Assembly (NCBI RefSeq): GCF_034044715.1
Contig: NZ_JAXCLW010000012.1
Coordinates: forward strand, 15,643 to 79,642
Source: Dongia_B soli
GTDB lineage: Bacteria > Pseudomonadota > Alphaproteobacteria > Dongiales > Dongiaceae
Direction of reading: 5' to 3'
DNA: 64,000 nucleotides
The position numbers were made by a program, and so were the translations under genes. Below the pieces are notes generated by a model, which saw only the letters and a program-made list of their open reading frames with translations, had not been told where the DNA came from and did no database searches. This document shows, in pieces, positions 26,392-35,170 of the stretch. The first letter of the stretch is position 1. Each line of letters begins with the position of its first letter.

Positions 26392-28149
26392 TTACTTCTT
26401 AAATTCCGGCAGCATCTTCTCGATCACCTGCTGATTATAGGCGCTGCCTTCTTGGACCTTGCCGTCGATAGCGAACACCCAGAGCATGCCGCCTTTCGGC
26501 GCCGAATAATAGAAGCTCGGGTCGCCGCCAAGACCGGAGAGCACCGCAACATACTGCTTTCCATCCAGCTGGTAGGTGATCGGCGAGGCGTTGATGCCAG
26601 ATCCTGTCTGGAACTTCCACAGCTCCTTGCCTGTCTTGGCGTCATAGGCCAGGAAGCGGCCGCGCTGGTCGCCGGTAAAGAGTACGCCTCCTTTGGTGAC
26701 CAGCATGCCGGCAAAGAGCGGCAATGAGCTTGGTACGTCCCAGACGACTTTCTTATTGGCGATATCGATGGCCTTGATATGGCCGATCGTGTCACCCATC
26801 CGGTACATTTGATAATCGACGCCGATATACCAGTCACCCGGCTTGTAATTCAGTTTCTTCTTTTCCCATGCCGTGAGGCCCATGCCCCATTGATTGACCG
26901 AGGTGAAGAAGTAGCCGAGATCAGGATCATAGGCTGGCGGGAACCAATTGGTGCCGCCTTCCAGGCCGGGCACGATCGGCTGGATCGTGGCGCCGCCACT
27001 CTTCGGCCGCATCTCCGCATTGACCTTGGGGCGACCCGTGACGGGATCGATGCCGGAGGTCCAGTTGATGCCTTCAACGAGCGGGAAGGCATAGATGAAC
27101 TTTCCAGTGGTCCGGTCGATGGCATAGAAGAAGCCGTTCCGATTGGAGACCACGGCTGCCTTGACCGGCTTCCCGTCGATGGTCAAATCAACCAGGATCG
27201 GGGTCGCCATGCCATCATAATCCCAGGCATCGTTCGGCGTGTATTGGAAGGCCCACTTCATCTTGCCGGTATCGGGATCAAGCGCCATCATGCAGTCGGT
27301 CCAAAGGTTGTCCCCGGGGATCCGATCTGTGCTCCATGGAGCCGGATTGCCGATGCCCCAATAGAGCGTGTTGGTCGCCGCGTCATAACTGCCGGTCAGC
27401 CAGGTCGGCCCGCCACCGGTTTTCCAGCTATCGTCCTTCGGCCAGGTGTCGCTGCCCGGCTCGCCCGGCGCCGGGATGGTATAGGTTGTCCATTCAAGCG
27501 CACCCGTCTTGGCATTGAAGGATTTGAGATAGCCGCGCGCCCCGAATTCGCCGCCCGAGATGCCGATGATCACATGGTCGTTGACGATGAGCGGCGCGGA
27601 GTTCGTGGTGATGCCCTTCGACCAGTCATCGATCTTCGTTTCCCAGGCGACCTTGCCGTCGGCACGGTGGAGCGCGACCAATTTTGCATCGAGCCGCGCG
27701 ACATAAACCAGGTCGTCCTTCATTGCCAAGCCGCGATGGATCGGGCCGCAGCACAGGACTGCAGTCAGTCCCTGGTCGTATTCCGGTTCGTAATGCCAGA
27801 CGATGTTGCCGCTGCGGGCATCGACGGCAAAGACGCGCGCATAATCGGCAGAGAAGTAGAGGACCCCGTCGCGGAATAGCGGCGTGGATTCCAGTCCGCC
27901 CAACTGGCCGCCGGTCGACATTGCCCAGACCGGGTGCAGCTGCGCGACATTTTCCGGGGTCAATTCGCTGAGTGGGCTGTATCGCCAATTGCGATAGTCG
28001 CGCCCATACATCAGCCATTCAGCACTATTGTCCTGCGCCTTCAGCAAATCATCGGTGCTGACCGGTCCGGCCTGGGCTACAGGTGTGGCAAGCATAACAG
28101 CGGTGACAATGGTCACCGCTGCAAAGATATGCTTCGATATCATTTGCAT
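26392..28149 (-). CDS. Periplasmic PQQ-dependent alcohol dehydrogenase, lanthanide type
   Basis: 585 residues with a signal peptide (about 1-27) and the eight-bladed PQQ propeller of methanol/ethanol dehydrogenases. Visible residues are the adjacent-cysteine disulfide (Cys133-Cys134 in LTAVLCCGPIHRG), Glu201 in ISGGEFGARG and Asn268 in YWGIGNPAPW. The catalytic segment is NDAWDYDG with Asp310 and a second Asp two residues on (Asp312). In this family the second Asp is the mark of lanthanide-using enzymes; calcium enzymes have Ala or Ser. No fused cytochrome. It would oxidise a primary alcohol in the periplasm and hand electrons to the adjacent cytochrome c. Substrate (methanol, ethanol or other) is uncertain. 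Confidence 0.9.
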   Translation of the reverse strand: MQMISKHIFAAVTIVTAVMLATPVAQAGPVSTDDLLKAQDNSAEWLMYGRDYRNWRYSPLSELTPENVAQLHPVWAMSTGGQLGGLESTPLFRDGVLYFSADYARVFAVDARSGNIVWHYEPEYDQGLTAVLCCGPIHRGLAMKDDLVYVARLDAKLVALHRADGKVAWETKIDDWSKGITTNSAPLIVNDHVIIGISGGEFGARGYLKSFNAKTGALEWTTYTIPAPGEPGSDTWPKDDSWKTGGGPTWLTGSYDAATNTLYWGIGNPAPWSTDRIPGDNLWTDCMMALDPDTGKMKWAFQYTPNDAWDYDGMATPILVDLTIDGKPVKAAVVSNRNGFFYAIDRTTGKFIYAFPLVEGINWTSGIDPVTGRPKVNAEMRPKSGGATIQPIVPGLEGGTNWFPPAYDPDLGYFFTSVNQWGMGLTAWEKKKLNYKPGDWYIGVDYQMYRMGDTIGHIKAIDIANKKVVWDVPSSLPLFAGMLVTKGGVLFTGDQRGRFLAYDAKTGKELWKFQTGSGINASPITYQLDGKQYVAVLSGLGGDPSFYYSAPKGGMLWVFAIDGKVQEGSAYNQQVIEKMLPEFKK

Positions 28150-28376
28150 GCGGTTGCCTCCCGTCGTACGAACTTTATCCTGTCGGTTGCACTGCGATAT
28201 GGGTCGCAGGCCCGGTGCTCGTTACGCCGCTATATGACGCCGGCTTGACGCCAGCCGAGGAATGATACCGTTCACTGTTGGCGATGTCGATGCCGTCCTC
28301 GGCAGGGGAATCTTTACCGCTCGCGAGCAGCATCGCGAATGCCCCGTCATGGTCCGGTACCAGCTAGCTGATGCTG

Positions 28377-30386
28377 TTAGCCGCCGTGTGCGGTCGGCAT
28401 GCCGGCAAAGGCGGCAAAGACGGGGTCGTAAAGCGTGCTCAATTCACGGGCGCGGCTGGCCGTCAGATGATCGGCGTCGACATAATAAGGCTGGCCGTTT
28501 TCCTGCACCTCGCAATCATCCGGATCGCAGAAGGTGGCGGTCGGATCGACGATCGACGCACCGTATTTGGCTGCCGCCGCGGTCAGGATCGCCTTTGCCT
28601 TTTGTTGCCGCGTATCGACAACGCTTCTCGGCGGGTCGATGTCGCGGACCACTTGATGCAGCGCCGCTTTGGCAAGGGCGTCAGGAACGTCATATCCCGG
28701 CTCAGGCACATCCATCACCAGAACGACATGCACATTCAACTGCTTCAGCGCGGCCAGCGTGCGCTCCAACCCCTCAGCGACTTCCCGTGAGCGGTCGGTG
28801 ATCGAATAGGAGCGGGTGGGATCGAAATAGGGCCCTTCATTGCCGAATTCGGAGCCCAGCACCTCGCGCGGCCAGCGTGCGACAAGGAAGACGAGCGGAA
28901 TATGCTGTGTCGTCACCAGGTCGAGCACGGCGGCATTCCGGTCGATACAGGCGGCAGCTTTACCCTTAGTTCCATTGACCGCGTGATAGCCGAGCAAAGG
29001 CGGGCAACCGCCTTGTCCGGCCAGCAATCCCGTCGCGCCATATCGCTCGGCCGCAAGATCGATGGCGGGCGCCATCGCGCCGGCATGAGAATCGCCCCAG
29101 ACGAGGAAATCCACTGATTCCGGCAACTCGACACCAAGCATGCACAGTTTTCCGGCGCGGACATCATCATTGCTCGGCCCGCGATGCTTGGTGTCGGTGA
29201 AACAGGTCGCCTTCCCATAGCGGCTGGTATCGAGCTTCGCGGCATAGATCTGCTCGACATTGTCAGGAAGGCGTTCCGGCCATCCCTTGGTCGTCACTAT
29301 GGCGATGCCGGCAATGCTGAACGCCGCCATGCTGGCAATAGCTGTCTTGAACAGCGGCTTGCGTGCCGCCAGCAGCGATCGCCGACGGAACGGCCGTTCG
29401 ATCAGCCACCAGGATAGGACGGCCGCCATGAACGAGCCGGCCACCACATACGCCCCTTGCGACCAGGTCAGCAGATCGCCTTGCTTATATTGGAAGAAAA
29501 CGATGATCGGCCAGTGCCACAGATAGAGCGAGTATGAGATGAGGCCGATGAAGGCAAGCGGGCGCGCCCCTAACAGACGACTGAGGGGATTGTCGATCTC
29601 TCCCGCGAGGATGACCAGCGCGGCGCCGAGGCAGGGCAAGAGGGCGAGGGCGCCGGGAAAGGGCATGTCCTCGGAAATGCCGCAAACGGCCGCTAGGATC
29701 AGCAGCAGGCCGAGCGCTGCCATGCAGATGGCGGATACGGGCCGCTGTGGCGCGAGGCGAGGCTGCAGAGCGATAAGTCCCCCCAGCGCGAGTTCCCAGA
29801 AACGTGCCGGCATCAGAAAGAAGGCGCTTTCCGGCCCGTATCGTACCCAGTAGAGACTGAGAGCGAACGAGGCCATCAGCAGAAAGCCGATGATGCACAG
29901 CCGTCGACGCGGTGCCCATCGTTCGACCGCCAAGAGGATCAGCGGGAAGACGATATAGAACTGTTCCTCCACCGCCAGTGACCAGGTATGCAGCAACGGC
30001 TTGAACTGTGCCGCGACGTCGAAATATCCCGCTTCGTGCCAGAATTGGATATTGGAATAGAACAAGGCTGTCGCGATGGCGCTGCGGCCGAACAGGATGA
30101 ACTCCCGTGGCATGAAGAGAGAGCTGGCCGCGACGACACAAGCCGCCAGCACGGCAAATAAAGCGGGAAAGATCCGGCGGATGCGGCGCTCATAGAAATC
30201 CGCGAGCGAAAAGCGCTGCTGCGCGATATCCCGTGTGATCAATCCGGTGATCAGATAGCCGGAAACGACGAAGAAGATGTCAACGCCGATGAAGCCGCCG
30301 CTCAGCCCGAACCCGGCATGAAAGAGGACGACGGAAAGGACAGCGATGGCCCGGAGCCCATCGATATCGGCGCGATAGGATTGCAT
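28377..30386 (-). CDS. Acyltransferase-3 / SGNH membrane O-acyltransferase
   Basis: 669 residues, like OafA/OatA-type proteins that acetylate surface polysaccharide. The N-terminal half has about ten transmembrane helices and begins YRADIDGLRAIAVLSVVLFHAGF, with the catalytic His and the motif FFVVSGYLITGLI. RRIRRIFPAL and LLHTWSLAVEEQFYI are also typical. The C-terminal periplasmic part is an SGNH domain: SVDFLVWGDSHAGAMAPAIDLAA (Ser nucleophile in GDSHA) and the late YVDADHLTASRARELS (Asp-x-x-His). Target glycan unknown. It stands alone, with a 227-base gap downstream and 188 bases upstream. Confidence 0.92.
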   Translation of the reverse strand: MQSYRADIDGLRAIAVLSVVLFHAGFGLSGGFIGVDIFFVVSGYLITGLITRDIAQQRFSLADFYERRIRRIFPALFAVLAACVVAASSLFMPREFILFGRSAIATALFYSNIQFWHEAGYFDVAAQFKPLLHTWSLAVEEQFYIVFPLILLAVERWAPRRRLCIIGFLLMASFALSLYWVRYGPESAFFLMPARFWELALGGLIALQPRLAPQRPVSAICMAALGLLLILAAVCGISEDMPFPGALALLPCLGAALVILAGEIDNPLSRLLGARPLAFIGLISYSLYLWHWPIIVFFQYKQGDLLTWSQGAYVVAGSFMAAVLSWWLIERPFRRRSLLAARKPLFKTAIASMAAFSIAGIAIVTTKGWPERLPDNVEQIYAAKLDTSRYGKATCFTDTKHRGPSNDDVRAGKLCMLGVELPESVDFLVWGDSHAGAMAPAIDLAAERYGATGLLAGQGGCPPLLGYHAVNGTKGKAAACIDRNAAVLDLVTTQHIPLVFLVARWPREVLGSEFGNEGPYFDPTRSYSITDRSREVAEGLERTLAALKQLNVHVVLVMDVPEPGYDVPDALAKAALHQVVRDIDPPRSVVDTRQQKAKAILTAAAAKYGASIVDPTATFCDPDDCEVQENGQPYYVDADHLTASRARELSTLYDPVFAAFAGMPTAHGG

Positions 30387-30574
30387 GGATACCTTGTGGA
30401 GAAGAAATACTCGTTTTAATAAAATTGCATCGAACTCCTAGGAATGGGGGCGCGTATCGAGCACAACGCGTCGCCAATTGCCATTGGAATTCTTACATTT
30501 ATATGACGGGCTGGATGATCCAGCCTGAAGTGGAACAGCAACCGATGCCGGCGAGGTGATCGCCAATCCGCGGC

Positions 30575-31702
30575 CTATAGAAACTTCTGTCCCCGCTCCA
30601 GCACCATATCGGCAGAATCGACCAGCTTGCGCAAGGCGGTGCGGACGTTTTCGCTGGGGATCTCGCCGGCATGGCGCAGCATCTGGGTGATGCCGGCATG
30701 GGCCGCATGGAACTGCACCAGGTCGACGCCGATATCGCGGGGCAGGCGATGAGCGCGGCCGGCATTGCCGACATAGACCGGTGTCGATGGCAGGTTCAGC
30801 GTCGCCAGATGATCGACCGGCAGGGGGGCCTGGTGGTTCAGGCCGGATGTGTTGATCACGAAATCGGCGGCAGCTTCGCGGATGGCGAGGACCTCGGCCA
30901 GAATTTGCGCCAGCAGCGAGGTATCGCTACGCCGCTGATCCAAAAGTTCCAGGCGCCGCTGCCGGTTTCCCAGCAGGCCAAGCAGCAGTAGGCCGACAAA
31001 GGTGAGCAGCACGATCGGCGCGGCGACGATCCAGTCCCGGATCACGCCGCGATCGATCCAGGGCTCCGGCGCCGGCTCGGCTTTCGCAGGTGGGGCTGCC
31101 GGTTTTTCCGCTTTCATCCAAAGTCCAACGGCCATCTGCCGCGCGACCAACTCCGCCGCATCGTAACGCCCGCCCAGCGCTTGTTCCTCGGCCGTGGCAT
31201 TATTGCCGGCCCGATACACCGCGGCCTCGCCACGCTGCAACATCGCTTCGGCGAGATCTGTATTGCCAGCCTTACAGATGGCAATGGACATGCCGTCGCG
31301 GGTCCGGTCCGCTTCCGTACAGGCAACGCGCTGGTGATCGACAATCTCGTCCAGGGCGACACGGGCATCGGGCCCCTTGGCGCTGTCGATATCTGGCGCG
31401 GCAATGCCGTAAAGACGGACCAACCGGTCGCCGAATCGCAAGGTGTCGCCATCGATCACAGTGGGCGTACCCTCGATCGACGTGGTGCTAACCGCCCCCA
31501 GTGGTGCGCCGTCGACCGCTCCTACCGGCGCCGCCTTGGGAGCGGGCGGCTCGTCGGCGGGTTTCTTTTTGGCCAGCGCCGGCGAACTCGCCAAGGCAAG
31601 CGTCAATCCAACCGCAAGGACACTCTGCGCTGCAACCGTGACGGCGCGCTCTTTTGGCAATTTTTGCTGCAATTGCACTATCTTAGCCTTTCGTCTCTGC
31701 AT
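30575..31702 (-). CDS. SNase-fold (thermonuclease-like) membrane protein, probably catalytically impaired
   Basis: 375 residues from ATG 31702 (MQRRKAKIV). A signal or anchor region (about 22-45) is followed by a Pro/Lys/Ala linker and an OB-fold of the staphylococcal nuclease family: PTVIDGDTLRFGDRLVRLYGIAAPDID. The equivalent of the active-site Arg35 is present (Arg96). The position of Glu43 is Asp104, and the YGR arginine (Arg87) appears as Met138 in TRDGMSIA. A transmembrane helix follows at about 240-262 (VAAPIVLLTFVGLLLLGLLG), then a ~115-residue cytoplasmic tail with no family I recognise. This hints at a binding rather than cutting role (inference). The extended upstream frame is rejected. 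Confidence 0.7.
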   Translation of the reverse strand: MQRRKAKIVQLQQKLPKERAVTVAAQSVLAVGLTLALASSPALAKKKPADEPPAPKAAPVGAVDGAPLGAVSTTSIEGTPTVIDGDTLRFGDRLVRLYGIAAPDIDSAKGPDARVALDEIVDHQRVACTEADRTRDGMSIAICKAGNTDLAEAMLQRGEAAVYRAGNNATAEEQALGGRYDAAELVARQMAVGLWMKAEKPAAPPAKAEPAPEPWIDRGVIRDWIVAAPIVLLTFVGLLLLGLLGNRQRRLELLDQRRSDTSLLAQILAEVLAIREAAADFVINTSGLNHQAPLPVDHLATLNLPSTPVYVGNAGRAHRLPRDIGVDLVQFHAAHAGITQMLRHAGEIPSENVRTALRKLVDSADMVLERGQKFL

Positions 31703-31787
31703 GCCGGCAGTGGTAGCCAGCACAACCGGGGAAGTCAAATCGCAGTTTCGCGATGGCGAAACGCGCCCCACGCCCAAAAGGTCCACG

Positions 31788-31798
31788 CCCCCCCCCCC
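31788..31798. repeat. Poly-C tract, 11 bases
   Basis: A run of eleven C residues about 86 bases upstream of the SNase-like gene start, in the leader shared with the broken TetR gene. Such tracts can slip, but nothing here shows variation. Confidence 0.7.
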
Positions 31799-31872
31799 GC
31801 GGCCGGGCGTCAGGTTTTCATGCGCAGAGGCGAGACGCGGAACTGGACAAGACGGCCCCGCTTCGGCATAAA

Positions 31873-31906
31873 TTGAATAAATATTCAAATATTGAACGTT
31901 CGTTCA
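31873..31906. promoter_or_regulatory. Tandem palindromes, candidate TetR operators
   Basis: Two adjacent dyads in an AT-rich stretch: TTGAAT/ATTCAA with a 4-base spacer (31873-31888) and TGAAC/GTTCA with a 4-base spacer (31893-31906). They lie between the SNase-like gene and the TetR remnant, where a TetR autoregulatory site would be. Confidence 0.5.
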
Positions 31907-31936
31907 GGTATCGGAACGTGATGCCGGCTGCATGGC

Positions 31937-32149
31937 ATGCGTCTTCTCGCGACCCTGCCGCAAGCCGTGCCGAAATCCCATCTCATGCGCCGCACCCGCG
32001 ATATCGCCGCGCCGCTGATCGCCATGATCGACGGCTACTGGCTCCAGGCCATTCTCAATCCCGGCCGCTTCAGCCATCGCACCGCCATACAGGATTGCCT
32101 GAATTTTCTGCAAACCAGCCTCGCCGAGGACCGGTCACAAGGCACTTAG
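31937..32149 (+). pseudogene. C-terminal remnant of a BetI-like TetR regulator
   Basis: 70 codons. The stretch RDIAAPLIAMIDGYWLQAILNPGRFSHRTAIQDCLNFL follows the C-terminal ligand-domain pattern of BetI/RutR-type TetR proteins (compare NAMIDGLWFDCLIDPKAFNRSEAKRVCRIYL in the intact regulator at 43938). The N-terminal DNA-binding half is absent from all frames upstream. The remaining ORF is therefore a fragment and probably non-functional. No part of the helix-turn-helix can be found between it and the palindromes. Confidence 0.5.
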
Positions 32150-32265
32150 TGAAGCGGTCCTGGCATGAGCCAGGCCGATACCTGCCTTCTCTTCCCGTGT
32201 GATGACGCGGTCCGACCGGCCCTCTATGGTGCAGGTCGGCCAAGCCATGAAGGGGAGAGACCACC

Positions 32266-33225
32266 GTGACGTCCGAGGCGCCCGCCACAACTTCCAATAT
32301 CGCAGAGGCGCCACGCAATTCGGACCGCCAAGCCGTGCCGCAGGAACATACCCCACTCTGGCTGAAAGCCGGTCCGGCAATCTTCCTTTTGCTCTGGTCG
32401 CTCGGCTTTCCGGTGGCGAAGATCGGCATCCGTCACGCCGATCCGCTGATGATCCTGACCATGCGCTATGGGCTGGTGCTGATCGTCCTGGCGCCGCTGA
32501 TCGTCTGGTTCCGCCCCCGCCTGCCGGCGCGGCGCATCGACTGGCTGCATCTGGCGGTGGTCGGCTTCCTCATCCAGACGCTCTATTTCGGCCTCTGCTA
32601 TACCGCCTTCTCCTTCGGCATGTCGGCCGGGACCATGGCGCTGATCGTCTCGCTGCAGCCCGTCGTCGTCGCCCTTGCGGCGCCGGCCATGGTCGGTGAG
32701 GTGATCGGCCTCAAAAGATGGCTCGGTTTCGGCTTGGGCCTGGCTGGCGCGGTCATTGTCATCCTTTGCCGCTCGGCCGTGGAGGTGACGTCGATCACGG
32801 GATTGGTTCTCACCGTGATCGGCCTGTTCGGCATGAGCGGTGCTGCCCTCTATGAGAAGCGTTTCGGCGTGACGCAGCATCCGCTGGTCGCCAATGCCGT
32901 GCAATATGGCGTCGGCTTCATCACCACCTTGCCCTTCGCCTTCCTGTTCGGTTCGACGCGGGTCGACTGGAATGGCGAATTCATCGGTGTCATGGCCTAT
33001 CTCGTCATCGGCAATTCGCTGATCGCCATTACCCTGATGCTAGCGATGATCCGCCATGGCGAGGCTTCGCGCGTCGCCGCCTTGTTCTTCCTGGTACCGC
33101 CGCTTGCCGCCTTGCTGTCCTGGCCGATGATCGGCGAGACCATGCCGGCGGCTGCCTGGATCGGAATGGCGGTTGCCGCGATCGGCGTGGCGCTGGCCAG
33201 CAGGCGAGCCGTTAAGAGCAAATAA
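32266..33225 (+). CDS. EamA/DMT-family exporter
   Basis: 319 residues, GTG start with GGGGAGAG in good position. Two EamA repeats with ten transmembrane helices: first LFLLLWSLGFPVAKIGIRHADPLMILTMRYGLVL-like half, second from GLVLTVIGLFGMSGAALYEKRF onward, ending in PPLAALLSWPMIGETM and AAIGVALASRR. About 30 polar residues precede the first helix. Exporters of this family move amino acids or other small metabolites out of the cell. Convergent with the next LysR gene with no space between stop codons. Confidence 0.9.
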   Translation: MTSEAPATTSNIAEAPRNSDRQAVPQEHTPLWLKAGPAIFLLLWSLGFPVAKIGIRHADPLMILTMRYGLVLIVLAPLIVWFRPRLPARRIDWLHLAVVGFLIQTLYFGLCYTAFSFGMSAGTMALIVSLQPVVVALAAPAMVGEVIGLKRWLGFGLGLAGAVIVILCRSAVEVTSITGLVLTVIGLFGMSGAALYEKRFGVTQHPLVANAVQYGVGFITTLPFAFLFGSTRVDWNGEFIGVMAYLVIGNSLIAITLMLAMIRHGEASRVAALFFLVPPLAALLSWPMIGETMPAAAWIGMAVAAIGVALASRRAVKSK

Positions 33226-34125
33226 TCAGGTCCATTCCCAATAAGGCGGCTTGCCGAAAGCATCGCGCAGGCTGTCGGCCAAAGCACGCAGTTTCGCCGA
33301 TGGCTGCCGGCCTTCCGGATGCGCAATATAGATGAATTCGCCCAAAGCTGGCGATCCGACATCAATCACTTGCAGCGTACCGGCTTTGACCTCGGCACCG
33401 ATAATGAAGGTCGGCAGAAAGGCGATGCCGAGCGCGGCCAGGGTGGCGTCGCGCAGCATATCGCCGTTATTCACCCGCAAGGCGACCCGTGCCCGTACTG
33501 TGATCGCGCCGCTCGGTCCGGCGAACTGCCAATCGGTGACGCCGCGATTGGTATAAGTGAGGGCCCGATGTGCGGCAAGTTCCTCAAGCGATCGCGGCAC
33601 GCCATGCTTGGCTAGATAAGACGGCGCCGCCACTAGGACCCGACGGCTCGGCGCCAGTCGCCAGGCCATCAAACGGCTGTCGAAGATCGGGCCGTGGCGG
33701 ATCACCGCGTCGAAACCATCGGCGGCGGCATCGACCCGGCGGTCGTTGAGATCGAGTGTCAGTTCGATCCGGGGATTGCGTTGCAGGATGGGATAGAGCG
33801 CCGGGCCGAGATGCATCCGGCCGAAAGTCACTGGCGCCGACAGGCGCAGTGGCCCTGACAATGTGCCGCGCCGTTCGGCCAGATCGGCGACGGCGGCATC
33901 GATGTCGCGTAGAATGGCCGAGGCCCGTTCCAGGAAAGCCGCCCCGTCCTCAGTCAGGGACAATTTCCGGGTCGTCCGGTGGAGCAGGGGGCTTTTCAGG
34001 TTGCGTTCCAGCTCCGCCAGGCGTTCGCTAACCACCGATTTCGATAGGTTGAGCCGCCGGGCTGCCTCGCTGATCGATCCGGCCTCGGCCACAGCCACGA
34101 AAGCCGCGATTCCTTCGATTTTCAT
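33226..34125 (-). CDS. LysR-family transcriptional regulator
   Basis: 299 residues. Winged helix: EGIAAFVAVAEAGSISEAARRLNLSKSVVSERLAELERNLKSPLLHRTTRKLSLTEDG, typical of the CrgA/DmlR-like branch, then the effector domain LSGPLRLSAPVTFGRMHLGPALYPIL. It diverges from an SDR gene across a 117-base region with an inverted TTCGG/CCGAA pair at 34128-34142, so the SDR is its likely target. Effector unknown. Confidence 0.92.
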   Translation of the reverse strand: MKIEGIAAFVAVAEAGSISEAARRLNLSKSVVSERLAELERNLKSPLLHRTTRKLSLTEDGAAFLERASAILRDIDAAVADLAERRGTLSGPLRLSAPVTFGRMHLGPALYPILQRNPRIELTLDLNDRRVDAAADGFDAVIRHGPIFDSRLMAWRLAPSRRVLVAAPSYLAKHGVPRSLEELAAHRALTYTNRGVTDWQFAGPSGAITVRARVALRVNNGDMLRDATLAALGIAFLPTFIIGAEVKAGTLQVIDVGSPALGEFIYIAHPEGRQPSAKLRALADSLRDAFGKPPYWEWT

Positions 34126-34242
34126 TGTTCGGTTTTTCCGAAAAGCAGTTCTCTTATTTCCAGTCTAATCAGGGCGGGGAAAAAGGGCCAGTTTCTTCAG
34201 CGACGGGAGCACCCGGAAGCGAATTCTCAGCAGGAGGAGATC

Positions 34243-34980
34243 ATGAAGAGATTGCAAGGCAAACGCGCCCTCATCACCGGCGGCACCAGTGGCATCGGCC
34301 TGGAAACCGCCAAAGAATTTCTGGCCGAAGGTGCCCGTGTCGCGGTCACCGGCAGCAGTGCCAAGAGCATCGAGGAAGCGCGCAAGGTGCTGGGCAAAGA
34401 TGTGTTGGTGATCCAGGCCGATGCCGGCGACGTCGCGGCACAGCAGGATGTCGCCCGGCAGGTGAAGGAAGCTATGGGTGGCCTCGATATTCTTTTCGTC
34501 AATGCCGGGATCGGCGATTTCCGGCCGGTGGAGAATTGGGACGAAGCGGGATACGACCGCTCCTTCGCGATTAACGTGAAGGGCCCCTATTTTCTGATCC
34601 AGGCGCTGTTGCCGCTTTTCGCCAATCCCGCGTCGATCGTCCTTAATGCCTCGATCAACGCCCATATCGGCATGCCGATGAGCAGTATCTATGCCGCCAC
34701 CAAGGCTGCTTTGCTGTCGATGGCGCGTACATTGTCGGGTGAATTGATCAGCCGTGGCATCCGCGTCAACGCGATCAGCCCGGGCCCCATCGCAACGCCG
34801 TTGCACGGAAAGATCGGCATGGATGATGAGGCCGTCAAAGGTCTCGTTGCGCAAATTCCGGTGGCCCGTCGCGGCGATACCGCCGAGATCGCCAAGGCCG
34901 TGGTCTTTTTCGCCTCCGATGAATCGACCTTCACCGTCGGCAGCGAGCTCATCATCGATGGCGGCATGGCTACCTTGTAA
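34243..34980 (+). CDS. SDR-family oxidoreductase
   Basis: 245 residues, classical SDR. NAD(P) motif TGGTSGIGLETAKEF, NAGIGDF, catalytic Ser in LNASINAHIGMPMSSIYAATKAALL with Tyr-x3-Lys, PGPIATPLHG, and C-terminal IIDGGMATL. An AGGAGGAGA ribosome site precedes the ATG. It pairs with the divergent LysR gene. Such pairs are common and usually handle xenobiotic carbonyls or stress aldehydes. Specific substrate unknown. Confidence 0.92.
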   Translation: MKRLQGKRALITGGTSGIGLETAKEFLAEGARVAVTGSSAKSIEEARKVLGKDVLVIQADAGDVAAQQDVARQVKEAMGGLDILFVNAGIGDFRPVENWDEAGYDRSFAINVKGPYFLIQALLPLFANPASIVLNASINAHIGMPMSSIYAATKAALLSMARTLSGELISRGIRVNAISPGPIATPLHGKIGMDDEAVKGLVAQIPVARRGDTAEIAKAVVFFASDESTFTVGSELIIDGGMATL

Positions 34981-35170
34981 TCAAAGCCGCGACAGCCGGG
35001 ACGCCCCCCGTTCTCAAGGCACGGAAGAGCCGACGAGAACGGGCGGGCGAGTCTGGTCGACTGCCCCAGTTATTCTAATACGTGCTGCAAAATATCGTAG
35101 TTTGTATGGCGTCGGTATATTCCCTATACCGGCCGGCAAGCGCGGTTACGGGATAGAGGGGCATTCGATC

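Noticed and set aside
34754..35170. Longer 528-codon start for the beta-lactamase
   Set aside because: The extra 139 codons overlap the SDR gene and intergenic DNA; the signal peptide begins at 35171.
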